A stretch of DNA of 64,000 bases. It comes from Planctomycetota bacterium. GTDB taxonomy: Bacteria > Planctomycetota > UBA1135 > GCA-002686595. The stretch spans positions 32,745-96,744 of the forward strand of contig JADHNZ010000006.1 of assembly GCA_016779225.1 (NCBI GenBank). Reading direction: 5' to 3'. The position numbers and the translations under genes were made by a program. This document shows positions 35,681 to 44,264 of this stretch, in pieces. Under the pieces are notes generated by a model. It saw only the letters and a list, made by a program, of their open reading frames with translations, was not told the origin of the DNA and ran no database searches. Position 1 is the first letter of the stretch. The number at the start of each line of letters is the position of its first letter.

Positions 35681-36702
35681 CGGCCGAGGTTCCGGTCGAG
35701 CTCGGCCTGGAAGGCCTCCACCGTGGAGGCCGTGATCTTGCGCGCAGGGATCGACAGGACGCCGCCCTCAGGGACGCCGAGCGTCGCGAGGGATTGGCCG
35801 GCATGAAGGCCCGCCAGGATCCTCACCGACTCGCGGCCGTAGGCGTAGGGATCCTGAACGACCGTGCCGACGATGGTGCCGCTGCGGACCCCCTCGAGCG
35901 TGGCCTTGTCCTCGTCGAACCCCACCACCTGGACCCGTCCGAGCGCGTCCGCGCCCTTGAGGGCCTCGAGGATCAGCGGCGGGTTGTAGCCAAAGAGCCC
36001 GACGGCCACGCCGAGGTCGGGGTATCGGTTGAGGGCATCCTCCACATTGGCCTTGCCCCGCGCGAAGTCGAACTGGTCCGTGTAGGTGCCCACGAGGGTG
36101 TAGCGCCCGTCCTCGCTGGCAGGCTGAGCGTCCGGGTCATCGAACCGCGTCGCATCCGGGGAGCGCCCAAGGAACGCGTCGATCACGCCCTGACGCCTCC
36201 GCCTGGCGTTGTCCTGCTCGAGGCGGCCGATGAAGATGGCCGCCGAGCCACCCTCGGGCAGGGCCTCGCGGGCCAGCTCTCCGGCCATCCAACCGGCCTC
36301 GTAGTTGTCCATGCCCACATAGGCCAGCCGCTCGGAGTCCGGCGCGTCCGAGTCATGGGTGATCAAGGGGCAGGCGGCGGCCGCCTCGGCCAGAAGCGCC
36401 TGCTGGTTGGGCGGATCGATGGGGCTGATGGCGATCCCCTTCACCTGACGCGTCAGGCAGTCCTCGACCATGGACTTCTGCTCCTCCATCCCCCGCCCAG
36501 GCATGAGGACCAGGACCTCGACCCCGGCCTCGGCCGCCCCGGCCTTGGCCCCAGCCTCGGCAACCGTCCAGAAGTCCGCGACTCCATTGGTGATGAAGGC
36601 CACCCGCGTGACAGCGGGCGCGGTGGCGGGCGCGCCCTCGCCGCCTCCGCAGGCGCTGAGGGTTACGGCGAGGCAGAGCAGGGATCCAAAGAGCGTGCGC
36701 AT
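35677..36702 (-). CDS. Sugar-binding lipoprotein of the ABC importer (RbsB-like)
   Basis: A 341-residue periplasmic-binding protein of the ribose/galactose class (Peripla_BP_4). Signal LCLAVTLSACGGG gives lipobox L-S-A-C, so it is membrane-anchored. Typical blocks: FITNGVADFWTVAEAGAKAGA at the start, AISPIDPPNQ near 95, ITHDSDAP, YVGMDNYEAGWMAGE and VVGFDEDKATLEGVRSGTI. An ATG at 36711 is an equal alternative start. It is the first transporter gene of the unit and follows the isomerase fusion by 10 bases. Confidence 0.92.
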   Translation of the reverse strand: MRTLFGSLLCLAVTLSACGGGEGAPATAPAVTRVAFITNGVADFWTVAEAGAKAGAAEAGVEVLVLMPGRGMEEQKSMVEDCLTRQVKGIAISPIDPPNQQALLAEAAAACPLITHDSDAPDSERLAYVGMDNYEAGWMAGELAREALPEGGSAAIFIGRLEQDNARRRRQGVIDAFLGRSPDATRFDDPDAQPASEDGRYTLVGTYTDQFDFARGKANVEDALNRYPDLGVAVGLFGYNPPLILEALKGADALGRVQVVGFDEDKATLEGVRSGTIVGTVVQDPYAYGRESVRILAGLHAGQSLATLGVPEGGVLSIPARKITASTVEAFQAELDRNLGR

Positions 36703-36712
36703 GGCGGGCATC

Positions 36713-38017
36713 CTACTCCACCCGTTCCAGCACGGTGTAGCCCCGCGGGGAGCGTGCGGGGTCGTAGGGAACGACCACCCGTTCACCCACCTCGAGGGCA
36801 AAGGCCGCCTCGGAGACGGCTGGGGCCAGCTCGCTCGACGACCTCCAGCGATGCTCGAGCAGGAACTCGCTCTGCTCGCGCTGCAGCCTCCTCGAGAGCG
36901 CGATGTAGTCCTGGCGCGTGAGCTCCCCCTTGCCCATCCGGTTGGCGGCGTCCTGGAGCTCCCCCTGCAGCCTTCGGGAGAGAGCGCGCACCTCGAGGTC
37001 CCCCTCCCGATCCCGGACGCCTTCCGCCAAGAGGCGCCACACCGCGTAGCGCGGGTCCTCGCGCACGCCAGGCTCATCGGAGGCCTCCTGCGCCAGGGTG
37101 AGCAGCGCCTCTCCCTCAGCGCGCGCGAGCAGCTCCGCCGCCCGCGCAGCGGCCTCTTCGGGGGTACGCGGCGATCGGCCGGGAGTGGTTCCGCACGCGA
37201 CCAGCAGGCTGTGCACCACGACACGCGGCACGGCTGCCTCCACCCGGCCCGGCCGCCGCAGCTCTGCCTCCCCCTTCGGCGCCGGGCCGCGCACGACCTC
37301 TGCGTCGACGATCTCGATCTCGACCCCGGGAACGGAGGGCTCACCGCGGCGGCTGCTCACGGGCACGCTGGCGATGGCCTCCAGGGTCGAGACGCCCCTG
37401 CTGAGCCGGCCGAAGGTCGTGTACTCCCCGTCCAGATTCCACAGGGCAGGGCCGTCGTCGCAGCAGAGAAAGAACTGACAGGAAGCCGAGTCCGGGTCAC
37501 CACCCATGCGCGCCATCGAGAGCACGCCGTAGCGGTGGTCACGCTCCGGAGCCGTCGAGAACTCGGCGGGCAGGGTGCCGTGCGGCGAGTTCCCCGTGCC
37601 GTCCCCCTTGGGACAGCCCCCCTGGACCATGAACTCCCGGAGCACGCGGTGGAAGCCGAGCCCGTCGTAGAAGCCCTCGTCCACGAGGCGCAGGAAGTTC
37701 CTCACCGTGACCGGCGCCTCCTCCGGCCAAAGATCGAACTCCATCGTGCCCACAGAGGTTCCCGCGATCGCCACCTCCATGCGGATGTGGTAGTCCGCAA
37801 GGGCCTCGTCCGGGATGGGGCCCCCAGGCGCGAATCCTGAGATGCGCCCCTGCGTCCCCGTAGGCGCGACCACAGGCCGCGGCCCGAGAAGGCCCTCTCC
37901 CTCCGCAGAGGAGCTCGCTGCCTCCAGAGCCTGGGGAGCCTCGGGTCCCTCTCCGCAGGATCCAAGCGCGGCGACGAGCGCACTGGCGACGAACACCATT
38001 CTCATGGATGGCATCAT
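36713..38017 (-). CDS. Exported peptidyl-prolyl isomerase: cyclophilin plus parvulin-like fusion
   Basis: A protein of about 434 residues with a lipoprotein-type signal (VFVASALVAALGSC). Residues about 75-245 are a cyclophilin: EMEVAIAG-like strand, VRNFLRLVDEGFYDGLGFHRV, FMVQGGCPKGDGTGNS, QFFLCCDD and FGRLSRG. Residues about 265-434 resemble a PPIC/parvulin domain: RVVVHSLLV, RTPEEAAARAAEL, and LAPAVSEAAFALEVGE near the end. The protein thus seems to join two unrelated PPIase folds, which I have not seen often. Three in-frame ATGs (38017, 38014, 38005) compete as start. It leads the sugar-transport unit and is divergent from a sulfatase, 30 bases away. Confidence 0.82.
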   Translation of the reverse strand: MMPSMRMVFVASALVAALGSCGEGPEAPQALEAASSSAEGEGLLGPRPVVAPTGTQGRISGFAPGGPIPDEALADYHIRMEVAIAGTSVGTMEFDLWPEEAPVTVRNFLRLVDEGFYDGLGFHRVLREFMVQGGCPKGDGTGNSPHGTLPAEFSTAPERDHRYGVLSMARMGGDPDSASCQFFLCCDDGPALWNLDGEYTTFGRLSRGVSTLEAIASVPVSSRRGEPSVPGVEIEIVDAEVVRGPAPKGEAELRRPGRVEAAVPRVVVHSLLVACGTTPGRSPRTPEEAAARAAELLARAEGEALLTLAQEASDEPGVREDPRYAVWRLLAEGVRDREGDLEVRALSRRLQGELQDAANRMGKGELTRQDYIALSRRLQREQSEFLLEHRWRSSSELAPAVSEAAFALEVGERVVVPYDPARSPRGYTVLERVE

Positions 38018-38047
38018 GGAGGCTCGCCCAGGCATGATCCAGACGCC

Positions 38048-39586
38048 ATGCAGCCCGATCCGCTGACCCGACGCAACCTCCTCCACATGGGGGCAGGCCT
38101 CGGAGTGGGCCTTGGTGCGGCTTCGACCGCCCGCGACCCTCGTGGCATGGGCGGCACTCCACCGGCGCCCCGGAGCGTGCTGCTGATCCTCGTGGACCAG
38201 CACCGCTTCGACCACGCCGGCTTCGTCGGCCACCCCCTCGCCACCACCCCGCACCTGGACCAGCTCGCCGCTGAGGCCGTCCGGGTGGAGGCGTGCTACG
38301 CCGCCGTCCCCCTCTGCGCCCCGGCGCGCCAGTCCCTCGTCACGGGGCTGCCCGCCTCCAGTCACGGGACCTTCCGCAACCGTCACGCCGCGGCGGAGGG
38401 CGAGGACACGGTGTTCCACCGCCTCACCTCTGCGGGCTATCACACGACCTTCGTCGGCAAGACCCACTGCAACGTGGAGGGCTTCGCGAGGGTCCTCTCG
38501 CAGGAGGCGCTGTTCGAGCGGTGCCGTGACCAGAACCCGGGAGCCCAGTTCGCCGGCGAGGGGCGCATCCTGACGGACCGCCCCGTCGCGGTTCCGTTCC
38601 TGGAGCCCTACAACCCGCGCCTCGAGACCGCGGGCGAGGGCACCATCTTCCACATGGAGGCCGCGGTCACGGATGAGGCTCTCGCCGCACTGCGCTCCAC
38701 ACCGAAGGACCGCCCCTTCTTCCTGACGGCGAGCTACCTGGCGCCGCATCCGCCCCTATTCCCGCCCGAGGAGTTCCTCGACCTCTATCGCGGCGTCCCC
38801 GTGGAGGCGGACCGCGCCTACCGCGCGAAGGCCACGGCCCTGCCCCAGGACCTCCGCCGGCGGCGGCGCGGTCAGCGCGCCCTCCAGATCCAGGACGAGC
38901 AGGCGGACAACGCGGTGCGCGCGTACCTGGCCTCCCTGGCGTGGACCGACCACTGCGTGGGGCGCCTCCTCGAAGGCCTTGGCGAGCTGGGCCTCGCCGA
39001 GGACACGCTGGTCGTCTACACCTCGGACCACGGCGAGTTGCTGGGACAGCACGGCCTGTTTGGCAAGCGAGCGTTCTACGAGGGGGCCTCCCGCGTCCCT
39101 CTCCTGGTGCGTGACCCCGGCCGCCTCGAGGCCGGCGCGATCCGCCCCCGGGTGGTCAGCCACCTGGACCTCGCTGCGACCTTCCTGCACTGGGGCGGGG
39201 TCGCTCCGGGCACCCTCCCCGGACGCGACCTGCGCCCGCTCCTCCGAGGAGACCAGGAGCTTGAATGGCGCGACGAGGCACGCCTGGAGAGCTCGGACGG
39301 CCTCGGGCTCCCGGAGGAGGGTCAGCTGGTTCAGCCCGAGGAGGCACGCCCCCCCGAGGCCATGAGCTGGTGTCTGCGCAGCGGCCCCTGGAAGTACATG
39401 GCCACCGGTGCGGGAGAGGCCGAGCTCTACGACCTCCGCGAGGATCCCGGTGAGCAGCGCAACCTCGCCGCGGATTCGGGGCACGCGGAGGTGGTCGCGC
39501 ACTGCGCTGCTCGCCTCAGGGCGGCGTCACCCGCGCGCTGGACCTTCCACCGCACGGACGACGGGCGCGAAGGCCTGCCCCGCTAG
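38048..39586 (+). CDS. TAT-exported sulfatase
   Basis: A 512-residue sulfatase with a twin-arginine signal (LTRRNLLHMGAGLGVGLG). The active site C90-A-P-A-R94 is a full C-x-P-x-R, so formylglycine maturation before export is expected. Metal-site elements LLILVDQHRFDHAG and YTSDHGELLGQHG are intact, as is the VGKTH block. TAT export of a cofactor-matured enzyme fits. It is alone on its strand, divergent from the isomerase/sugar-transport unit, which suggests shared regulation of sulfated-polysaccharide use. Confidence 0.93.
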   Translation: MQPDPLTRRNLLHMGAGLGVGLGAASTARDPRGMGGTPPAPRSVLLILVDQHRFDHAGFVGHPLATTPHLDQLAAEAVRVEACYAAVPLCAPARQSLVTGLPASSHGTFRNRHAAAEGEDTVFHRLTSAGYHTTFVGKTHCNVEGFARVLSQEALFERCRDQNPGAQFAGEGRILTDRPVAVPFLEPYNPRLETAGEGTIFHMEAAVTDEALAALRSTPKDRPFFLTASYLAPHPPLFPPEEFLDLYRGVPVEADRAYRAKATALPQDLRRRRRGQRALQIQDEQADNAVRAYLASLAWTDHCVGRLLEGLGELGLAEDTLVVYTSDHGELLGQHGLFGKRAFYEGASRVPLLVRDPGRLEAGAIRPRVVSHLDLAATFLHWGGVAPGTLPGRDLRPLLRGDQELEWRDEARLESSDGLGLPEEGQLVQPEEARPPEAMSWCLRSGPWKYMATGAGEAELYDLREDPGEQRNLAADSGHAEVVAHCAARLRAASPARWTFHRTDDGREGLPR

Positions 39587-39626
39587 GCCCTGCCCCGCCG
39601 GAGCGCGTCCCGGCGCGTCGCCCCCC

Positions 39627-39839
39627 TCAGTGGTGCGGCGGCGGGGGCTCATCCTCCTGAGCCCCCACATCGGTGCCGCGCTGCTCGCGAACGGTCCGCA
39701 CCAGCGCGTCCAGGCGCTCCTCGAGGCGTGTCTGCGCCAGGGTCTGGGCGGCGACGAGGCGCAGCTGGTCCTCCAGGGCCTTCTCGAGAAAGGCAAGGCG
39801 GCACTCGAGGTCCACCAGGCGAGGATCGGATGCCGTCAT
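39627..39839 (-). CDS. slyX: SlyX-like protein
   Basis: A 70-residue acidic coiled coil. The pattern LECRLAFLEKALEDQLRLV followed by leucine heptads and an ending PPPPHH matches SlyX proteins, which end in PPHY and are about 72 residues. The function of SlyX is not known. It is the last of three minus-strand genes, 17 bases after the HTH-membrane protein. Confidence 0.75.
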   Translation of the reverse strand: MTASDPRLVDLECRLAFLEKALEDQLRLVAAQTLAQTRLEERLDALVRTVREQRGTDVGAQEDEPPPPHH

Positions 39840-39856
39840 GGCCCAGGCTCGCGCAC

Positions 39857-41728
39857 TCAGCGCTTCCGCGGGAAGCGGAAGCTCTGCAGGGTGTCATCGT
39901 GGGGACCGTCGCCAAGGGTGAGCACGAGCTCCACCTCCAGGCGGCGGGGCTCCTCCCCCTCGAGAGCCGCAACAACCCAGGTCCGCACGCGCCAGGTGTC
40001 TCCCCCCAGCGCCTCCAGCTCGTGGTTGTCACCTCCTTCGAAGCCGGACTGCACCCAGCGCCCGACGCGCTCCCGCACCATGCTGCGCGCGGCTCCGTCG
40101 ATCCGCATGGCCAGGAGGGGGCTCGGCAGGCCGCCTTCGCGGGCGGCGGCTGCCGAGGCCAGCTCCGCCTCCAGGTCGCCTCCCAGATCTCGCACGAAGC
40201 GGAGGTGGTGACTGCACAGGTGCTCCGAGCCTTGGCGGTGCAGACCCACGATCGCGCCGTGCTGCTCGTCGTAGGGCCCCTTGCACGGCCCCAGCACGCG
40301 ACGCAGATCACCGCCGGGCCGGGTCATCTCCCACCAGGCGCAGGGGGCGCCCGCGAACCGGGGCGTCTCGCGATGGGCGGAGTAGGCCGCTGCGGGCTCG
40401 GGAGCTGCAGAGGTGACGGCCGCGTCGACAGCCTCGGTGGGCTGAGCCGAGGCGCTCTCAGGGACAGCCTCCACAGCGGGGGCGGGTGCAGCCTCTCCAG
40501 CGCTGGAGGGTCCCGCAGCGGAGACTCCTGAGGAATCCTCGACGCCGGCCGCGGCCAAGGGAGCCCCGACCGCGAGCGTCCCGGGGGTGCTCTCACCGGC
40601 GTCCGCGGCGACGCGAGGCTCAACGACGACCGGGGACTGCTCGGGGCTTCGGTCGGGCGCGGTGGCCGAAGCCTCCACGGGGCGCACGACCGTGCCGCTC
40701 ACGGAGCGATCCTCGGGGGCGGCCTCGCTCCCGTTGTCCGCTCCCGCCCATCCCGCGGCCTGGACCGTGCCCTGGCCCTCGGCCTCGAACTGCACCCAGG
40801 CAGCCACAAGCAGGACGGCCCAGGCCGTCAGGGCGCCCTGCACCATCCGCGCCCGCCGCCGTCGACCAGACTCCCAGCGCTCCACCGACCCGGTGAGGGG
40901 CGTATCGGACGAGGGGACTGGGCTCAGGACCGGCTCCGCGGCGGGCTCGCGATCCGGAGCCTCGGAGTCGGGGGTGACCGCCGCGACTTGGGGCTCGGGG
41001 ATCCCGGACTCGGGAGCCGGAAGGTGCTCCGGCGCGAGGCGCTCGGGCTGAGCAGTGACCTCGGGCCTGACTGCCACGGGCTTTGCCGCCTCGGGCCGCA
41101 GGGAGTCCGCGTCCCGTTGAGGCTCAGCCACCTCCACGGCGGCAAGAGCCGTGGTGGCCGTCTCCCCCGAGGCGGTTCGCCCGGGGCGGGGGGCCGGCTC
41201 GTCTTGCGTCGCGGCGGCTCGCGCCGAGCCGCCGAAGCCAGCGGACACGAGGCCGTCGAGACCGTCCTGCGGGCTCGGCGCCATGGACGAGCTGGCCGGC
41301 TGTGTGGTGACCTGAGGGTCCGGTGCCGGCACCGAGCCGGGCAAGGAGGCTCCGGCCGTGCCCATCGGACGGGGCGCCACGGAGCTCGCGCGCGGCAGCT
41401 CGTACGGAGGCTCCTCGGAGCGCGGTACGAGCACCGGAGTGGCGCCCTGGGGCGGCTCGTCATCAGGAGTCGCTCCGATCCACTCGATGCCGCGATGATC
41501 GGGGTCGAGGGGCGGCCTCCCCGCGCACTGGGCCTCCGGATAGGCGGCAAGCAGCGCCTCGGCCTCCACGAGGCGGATCCGCTGCCCCAGGTGTAGGGCC
41601 GGCAGTGTCACGAGGCTCCCGTCCTGCACGGAGCGACGCAGGGCGAGGTGCGAGACCCCCGCGGCGCGGGCGGCCTCCCCCAGGGTCAGGAGGCGCTGGG
41701 GGTCGGGGTGAAGGGTCCGGCAGGTCAT
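39857..41728 (-). CDS. Membrane-tethered helix-turn-helix protein A
   Basis: A 623-residue protein. Residues 13-66 are a MerR/excisionase-type HTH: LTLGEAARAAGVSHLALRRS, then a basic wing and RLVEAEALL. Residues about 70-290 are Pro/Ala/Glu-rich and probably disordered. One transmembrane helix spans about 296-312, after RRRRAR, which predicts the HTH end in the cytoplasm. After another disordered stretch comes a folded periplasmic domain (455-623) with three cysteines (463, 482, 505). This is a ToxR/CadC-like topology with a different HTH. The same plan occurs in protein B at 45364. Function unknown; DNA binding is inferred. It follows the outer-membrane-like gene by 7 bases. Confidence 0.75.
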   Translation of the reverse strand: MTCRTLHPDPQRLLTLGEAARAAGVSHLALRRSVQDGSLVTLPALHLGQRIRLVEAEALLAAYPEAQCAGRPPLDPDHRGIEWIGATPDDEPPQGATPVLVPRSEEPPYELPRASSVAPRPMGTAGASLPGSVPAPDPQVTTQPASSSMAPSPQDGLDGLVSAGFGGSARAAATQDEPAPRPGRTASGETATTALAAVEVAEPQRDADSLRPEAAKPVAVRPEVTAQPERLAPEHLPAPESGIPEPQVAAVTPDSEAPDREPAAEPVLSPVPSSDTPLTGSVERWESGRRRRARMVQGALTAWAVLLVAAWVQFEAEGQGTVQAAGWAGADNGSEAAPEDRSVSGTVVRPVEASATAPDRSPEQSPVVVEPRVAADAGESTPGTLAVGAPLAAAGVEDSSGVSAAGPSSAGEAAPAPAVEAVPESASAQPTEAVDAAVTSAAPEPAAAYSAHRETPRFAGAPCAWWEMTRPGGDLRRVLGPCKGPYDEQHGAIVGLHRQGSEHLCSHHLRFVRDLGGDLEAELASAAAAREGGLPSPLLAMRIDGAARSMVRERVGRWVQSGFEGGDNHELEALGGDTWRVRTWVVAALEGEEPRRLEVELVLTLGDGPHDDTLQSFRFPRKR

Positions 41729-41735
41729 GCGCGAG

Positions 41736-42428
41736 TCAGGGGCTCCAGGTCAAACCAATCCAGAAAGTCCATCCCCTCGGCTCGATCGTCGTCCGCGTCA
41801 CCACAGGGGGGAGCCCCGCGAGGGCGAGCTGGGTCTCCGCGTCCGCCGATCCGAGGGGTATGTCGTAACCCGAGCCGACCTCCAAGCGCCAGCGGTTTTG
41901 GAGGGGCCACTCGAGCCCCGCGGCCACGCCAGCCTTGGCATAGGCGTCGCCCCTGAGATCCAACTCGGTAGCAAGGGCTCCGCCGGGGTCGAAGGTGGAG
42001 CGACTCCGCGTCTCGGGCACCCAGCCCAGCCGCATCTCGGCCCAGGGCTGGGGCCCTTCCCTCGAGCGGCCACGCACCCGAGCGGCCAGGAGGCCCTCGA
42101 GCTGCTCCGCCTCCTCAAAGGCGAGTCCGGGGATGTCCTGGGGTCGGAAGCGCTTGGCAAGGACTCCACTCCGCAAGGACCAAGCACCACCGACCGGCAC
42201 CTCCATCACAAGCCCAAGGCCCGCGCGCCCCTCAATGGCGCTCTCGAAGCTGCCTCCGCCCAGGGACGCCCCGCTTGCCGGGTCGACCAGCTCGAGGCTT
42301 GAGCGAGCGGAGATCGACTCCGCCACATCGAGCAGGAGGCCGACGCGCGGCGCCTCCTGGCCCTCTGGGAGTGCTGCACACGCAGCAACGAGCCCAATCA
42401 GCCCCACGCTTCGGATGCGGCGAACCAC
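41736..42428 (-). CDS. Outer-membrane beta-barrel-like protein
   Basis: A protein of 230 residues if it starts at GTG 42428. The signal-like start is RRIRSVGLIGLVAAC, then alternating polar/nonpolar strands (for example GRAGLGLVMEVPVGGAW, WRLEVGSGYDIPLG) and an aromatic C-terminus WTFWIGLTWSP, the pattern of small beta-barrels. The start is uncertain: the upstream 21-bp repeat offers several in-frame GTGs, and ATG 42521 would add 31 residues of VFPRISA repeats. It heads the unit with the HTH-membrane protein A and slyX. Confidence 0.6.
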   Translation of the reverse strand: MVRRIRSVGLIGLVAACAALPEGQEAPRVGLLLDVAESISARSSLELVDPASGASLGGGSFESAIEGRAGLGLVMEVPVGGAWSLRSGVLAKRFRPQDIPGLAFEEAEQLEGLLAARVRGRSREGPQPWAEMRLGWVPETRSRSTFDPGGALATELDLRGDAYAKAGVAAGLEWPLQNRWRLEVGSGYDIPLGSADAETQLALAGLPPVVTRTTIEPRGWTFWIGLTWSP

Positions 42429-42512
42429 AGCCCTGAGGGGCGGGATCACGGCGCTGATGCGCGGGAACACGGCGCTGATGCGCGGGAACACGGCGCTGAT
42501 GCGCGGGACCGC
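42408..42512 (-). repeat. 21-bp tandem repeat, about five units
   Basis: Read on the minus strand, the unit GTGTTCCCGCGCATCAGCGC(C) is present as two exact copies (42471-42491 and 42450-42470), with a third near-exact copy at 42492-42512 and two decayed ones at 42429-42449 and 42408-42428. Being 21 bp, it keeps frame and encodes VFPRISA. The same element, 18 of 21 identical, occurs at 46339-46401 in the opposite orientation. Confidence 0.85.
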
Positions 42513-43083
42513 GACGCCCATGCTCAGGGTGCAGCCACTCGGTCGCGGCGAGCAAGAGGCTCTCAGCCGTGACGCCCTCAGACCCCCCACCCGTCCCGAT
42601 CCTGGGAAGGCTCCGCCCAGGCTGAGCACAAGAAGTCGAGCCCTCGCGTGCGCGGGCGATGGAGAGGCCATGAGCCCACAGGATCCCCCCCGATCGCCTA
42701 CGCACTTCCACCACTGCGGCGCCCGCTTCAACGAGAGAACGAAGGAGGTCTCGCGCGGGCTGACCCCCGAAGGAAGCCACCTGGCTCCACCCGGCTCTCC
42801 CGGGTGCAGGCCAGCCCCCTCGTGCGACCGCGCCGACCCGACACCGGCAAATCGCAGGTGCTCCGGCCCCTGGTCGCGAGCGATGAACAGGCGTCCCGAA
42901 ATGGGCCTGCGCGGGAAACCGGGCAATGGGAATTTCATTCCCTCCCCGTCAAGCCGGATCTCGTTGATCGGGGTAGCTTCCACTGATTCGAACATTCTGC
43001 CCAATCGGCAGGACTCCGCGACGCAGCGTCTTCTCCGCGGCGGCGTGAATCAAGCCCCTTCTCTTCTCACCCCCTCTTTTGGT
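42429..43083. other. 655-bp intergenic region with repeats and an inverted repeat
   Basis: No convincing gene is seen on either strand; the frames present are extensions of neighbours with no family pattern. It contains most of the 21-bp repeat array at its left end and a perfect inverted repeat GGGAAT-TTC-ATTCCC at 42928-42942, a candidate operator about 140 bases before the secreted-protein gene. I could not place a clear -35/-10 pair. Confidence 0.5.
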
Positions 43084-44130
43084 ATGCGCGCTCTCTCTCT
43101 CTTCCTCCTGTTCGCGGGAGGCGCTGCGGCCCAGGCACCGATCTCGGTGAACCTGGACTCTGCGTCCTCTCAGTGGGTCTGGAGCGGAAACTCCACCCTG
43201 GGACCGATCGTTGGGTCCCCCACCGCCCAGTTCAACGTGGGCGGCACTGTCAACCTCATCATCGACTCGGGTGTCAATCCGGTCTCCATCGGCCAGTTCG
43301 TCGCAGGCGGCGTCGCTACGGTCAGCCCCAACCCGACCGGCGTCATCCTGAACCCGATGCCGTTCATGCCCCCGATCGGCACCTTCGAGATCCAGGATCT
43401 GACGGTGGAGTTCACCTCGACCCTGTTCACGGTCGCGGGCAACGGGGACTTCACGGCCATCGGCACGCCGAAGGCGCTGACCGGCACGGCCGTCCTCAAC
43501 GTGGATCCTTCTGGTAACGGCAATCCCTACCTGGTCGAGATCGACATGGCGGGTCAGGAAGCAGCCCCCCAGCCCTTCACCGGGCGCATTACGGCCAGCG
43601 CGGGCACCGTTCAACTGAACTGCTCCCCCAGTGGCATCTTCAACTTCACGACCCCCCAGAACTCGGCGACCATGAACCTCGCCGGCGACCTGGAGGGCTC
43701 CTGGACCCCCGACGCCCCGGCTCCCTACTGCGACGCCAACCCGAACTCCACGGGGTCGGCGAGTGAGATCAGCTTCCTCGGCAGCCAGTCCATCGGAGAC
43801 AACGATGTGACCCTTCAGACGGCGGGTCTGCCTCCGAACAAGTTCGCCTACTACCTGGTCTCGGCCCAGAGCGGCTTCATCGCCAACGCTCCGGGCTCCC
43901 AGGGCAACATCTGCCTGAGCGGCACCATCGGCCGCTACACCAGCCAGATCGGGCAGAGCACCTCGGCGGGGCTCTTCACCCGGAGCCTGGGCACGACCAA
44001 CATCCCCGTGATCCCGCCGGCCAGCATCAACCCGGGAGAGACCTGGTACTACCAGCTCTGGCACCGCGACTTCAACCCGACCCCGACCAGCAACTTTAGC
44101 CGGGGCATCGCGATCACCTTCGCTCCCTGA
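43084..44130 (+). CDS. Secreted protein with shared C-terminal domain (paralogue 1)
   Basis: A 348-residue secreted protein with signal peptide LSLFLLFAGGAAAQA. The first 215 residues are beta-rich with repeated Thr/Gly/Asn patterns, and no motif is recognised. Residues about 222-348 are the C-terminal domain shared with the metalloprotease at 14621 and the next gene: PYCDANPNSTGSASEI, PPNKFAYYLVS, GSQGNICLSGTIGRY, PGETWYYQLWHRD and TSNFSRGIAITF. The domain may serve secretion, surface attachment or assembly. Ends in a strong hairpin terminator. Confidence 0.8.
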   Translation: MRALSLFLLFAGGAAAQAPISVNLDSASSQWVWSGNSTLGPIVGSPTAQFNVGGTVNLIIDSGVNPVSIGQFVAGGVATVSPNPTGVILNPMPFMPPIGTFEIQDLTVEFTSTLFTVAGNGDFTAIGTPKALTGTAVLNVDPSGNGNPYLVEIDMAGQEAAPQPFTGRITASAGTVQLNCSPSGIFNFTTPQNSATMNLAGDLEGSWTPDAPAPYCDANPNSTGSASEISFLGSQSIGDNDVTLQTAGLPPNKFAYYLVSAQSGFIANAPGSQGNICLSGTIGRYTSQIGQSTSAGLFTRSLGTTNIPVIPPASINPGETWYYQLWHRDFNPTPTSNFSRGIAITFAP

Positions 44131-44150
44131 GGCCCTCACGGACCGCCTCT

Positions 44151-44184
44151 CGAGCCCCCTCCGGCACCTGCCGGGGGGGGCTCG
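44151..44184 (+). terminator. Terminator hairpin between the tandem paralogues
   Basis: CGAGCCCCCTCCGGCA (44151-44166) pairs with TGCCGGGGGGGGCTCG (44169-44184), 16 bp with one G-T wobble, though the innermost pairs must open for the loop. It separates the two secreted-protein genes, which are therefore probably transcribed separately. Confidence 0.75.
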
Positions 44185-44264
44185 TCGCGTGCTTGATGCC
44201 TCCGTGGTACGCTTCTCGCAGACCTTCCCCCCTTTCCCCGGTCACCTCCCACCCGCGTCCCTTC

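Noticed and set aside
33593..35806. A 737-codon plus-strand frame across the ABC transporter genes
   Set aside because: It runs antisense to clear RbsA and RbsC sequences and shows no domain of its own.
42408..42512. Tandem repeat considered as a CRISPR array
   Set aside because: Units are 21 bp and directly abutting, with no unique spacers and no cas genes in the window.
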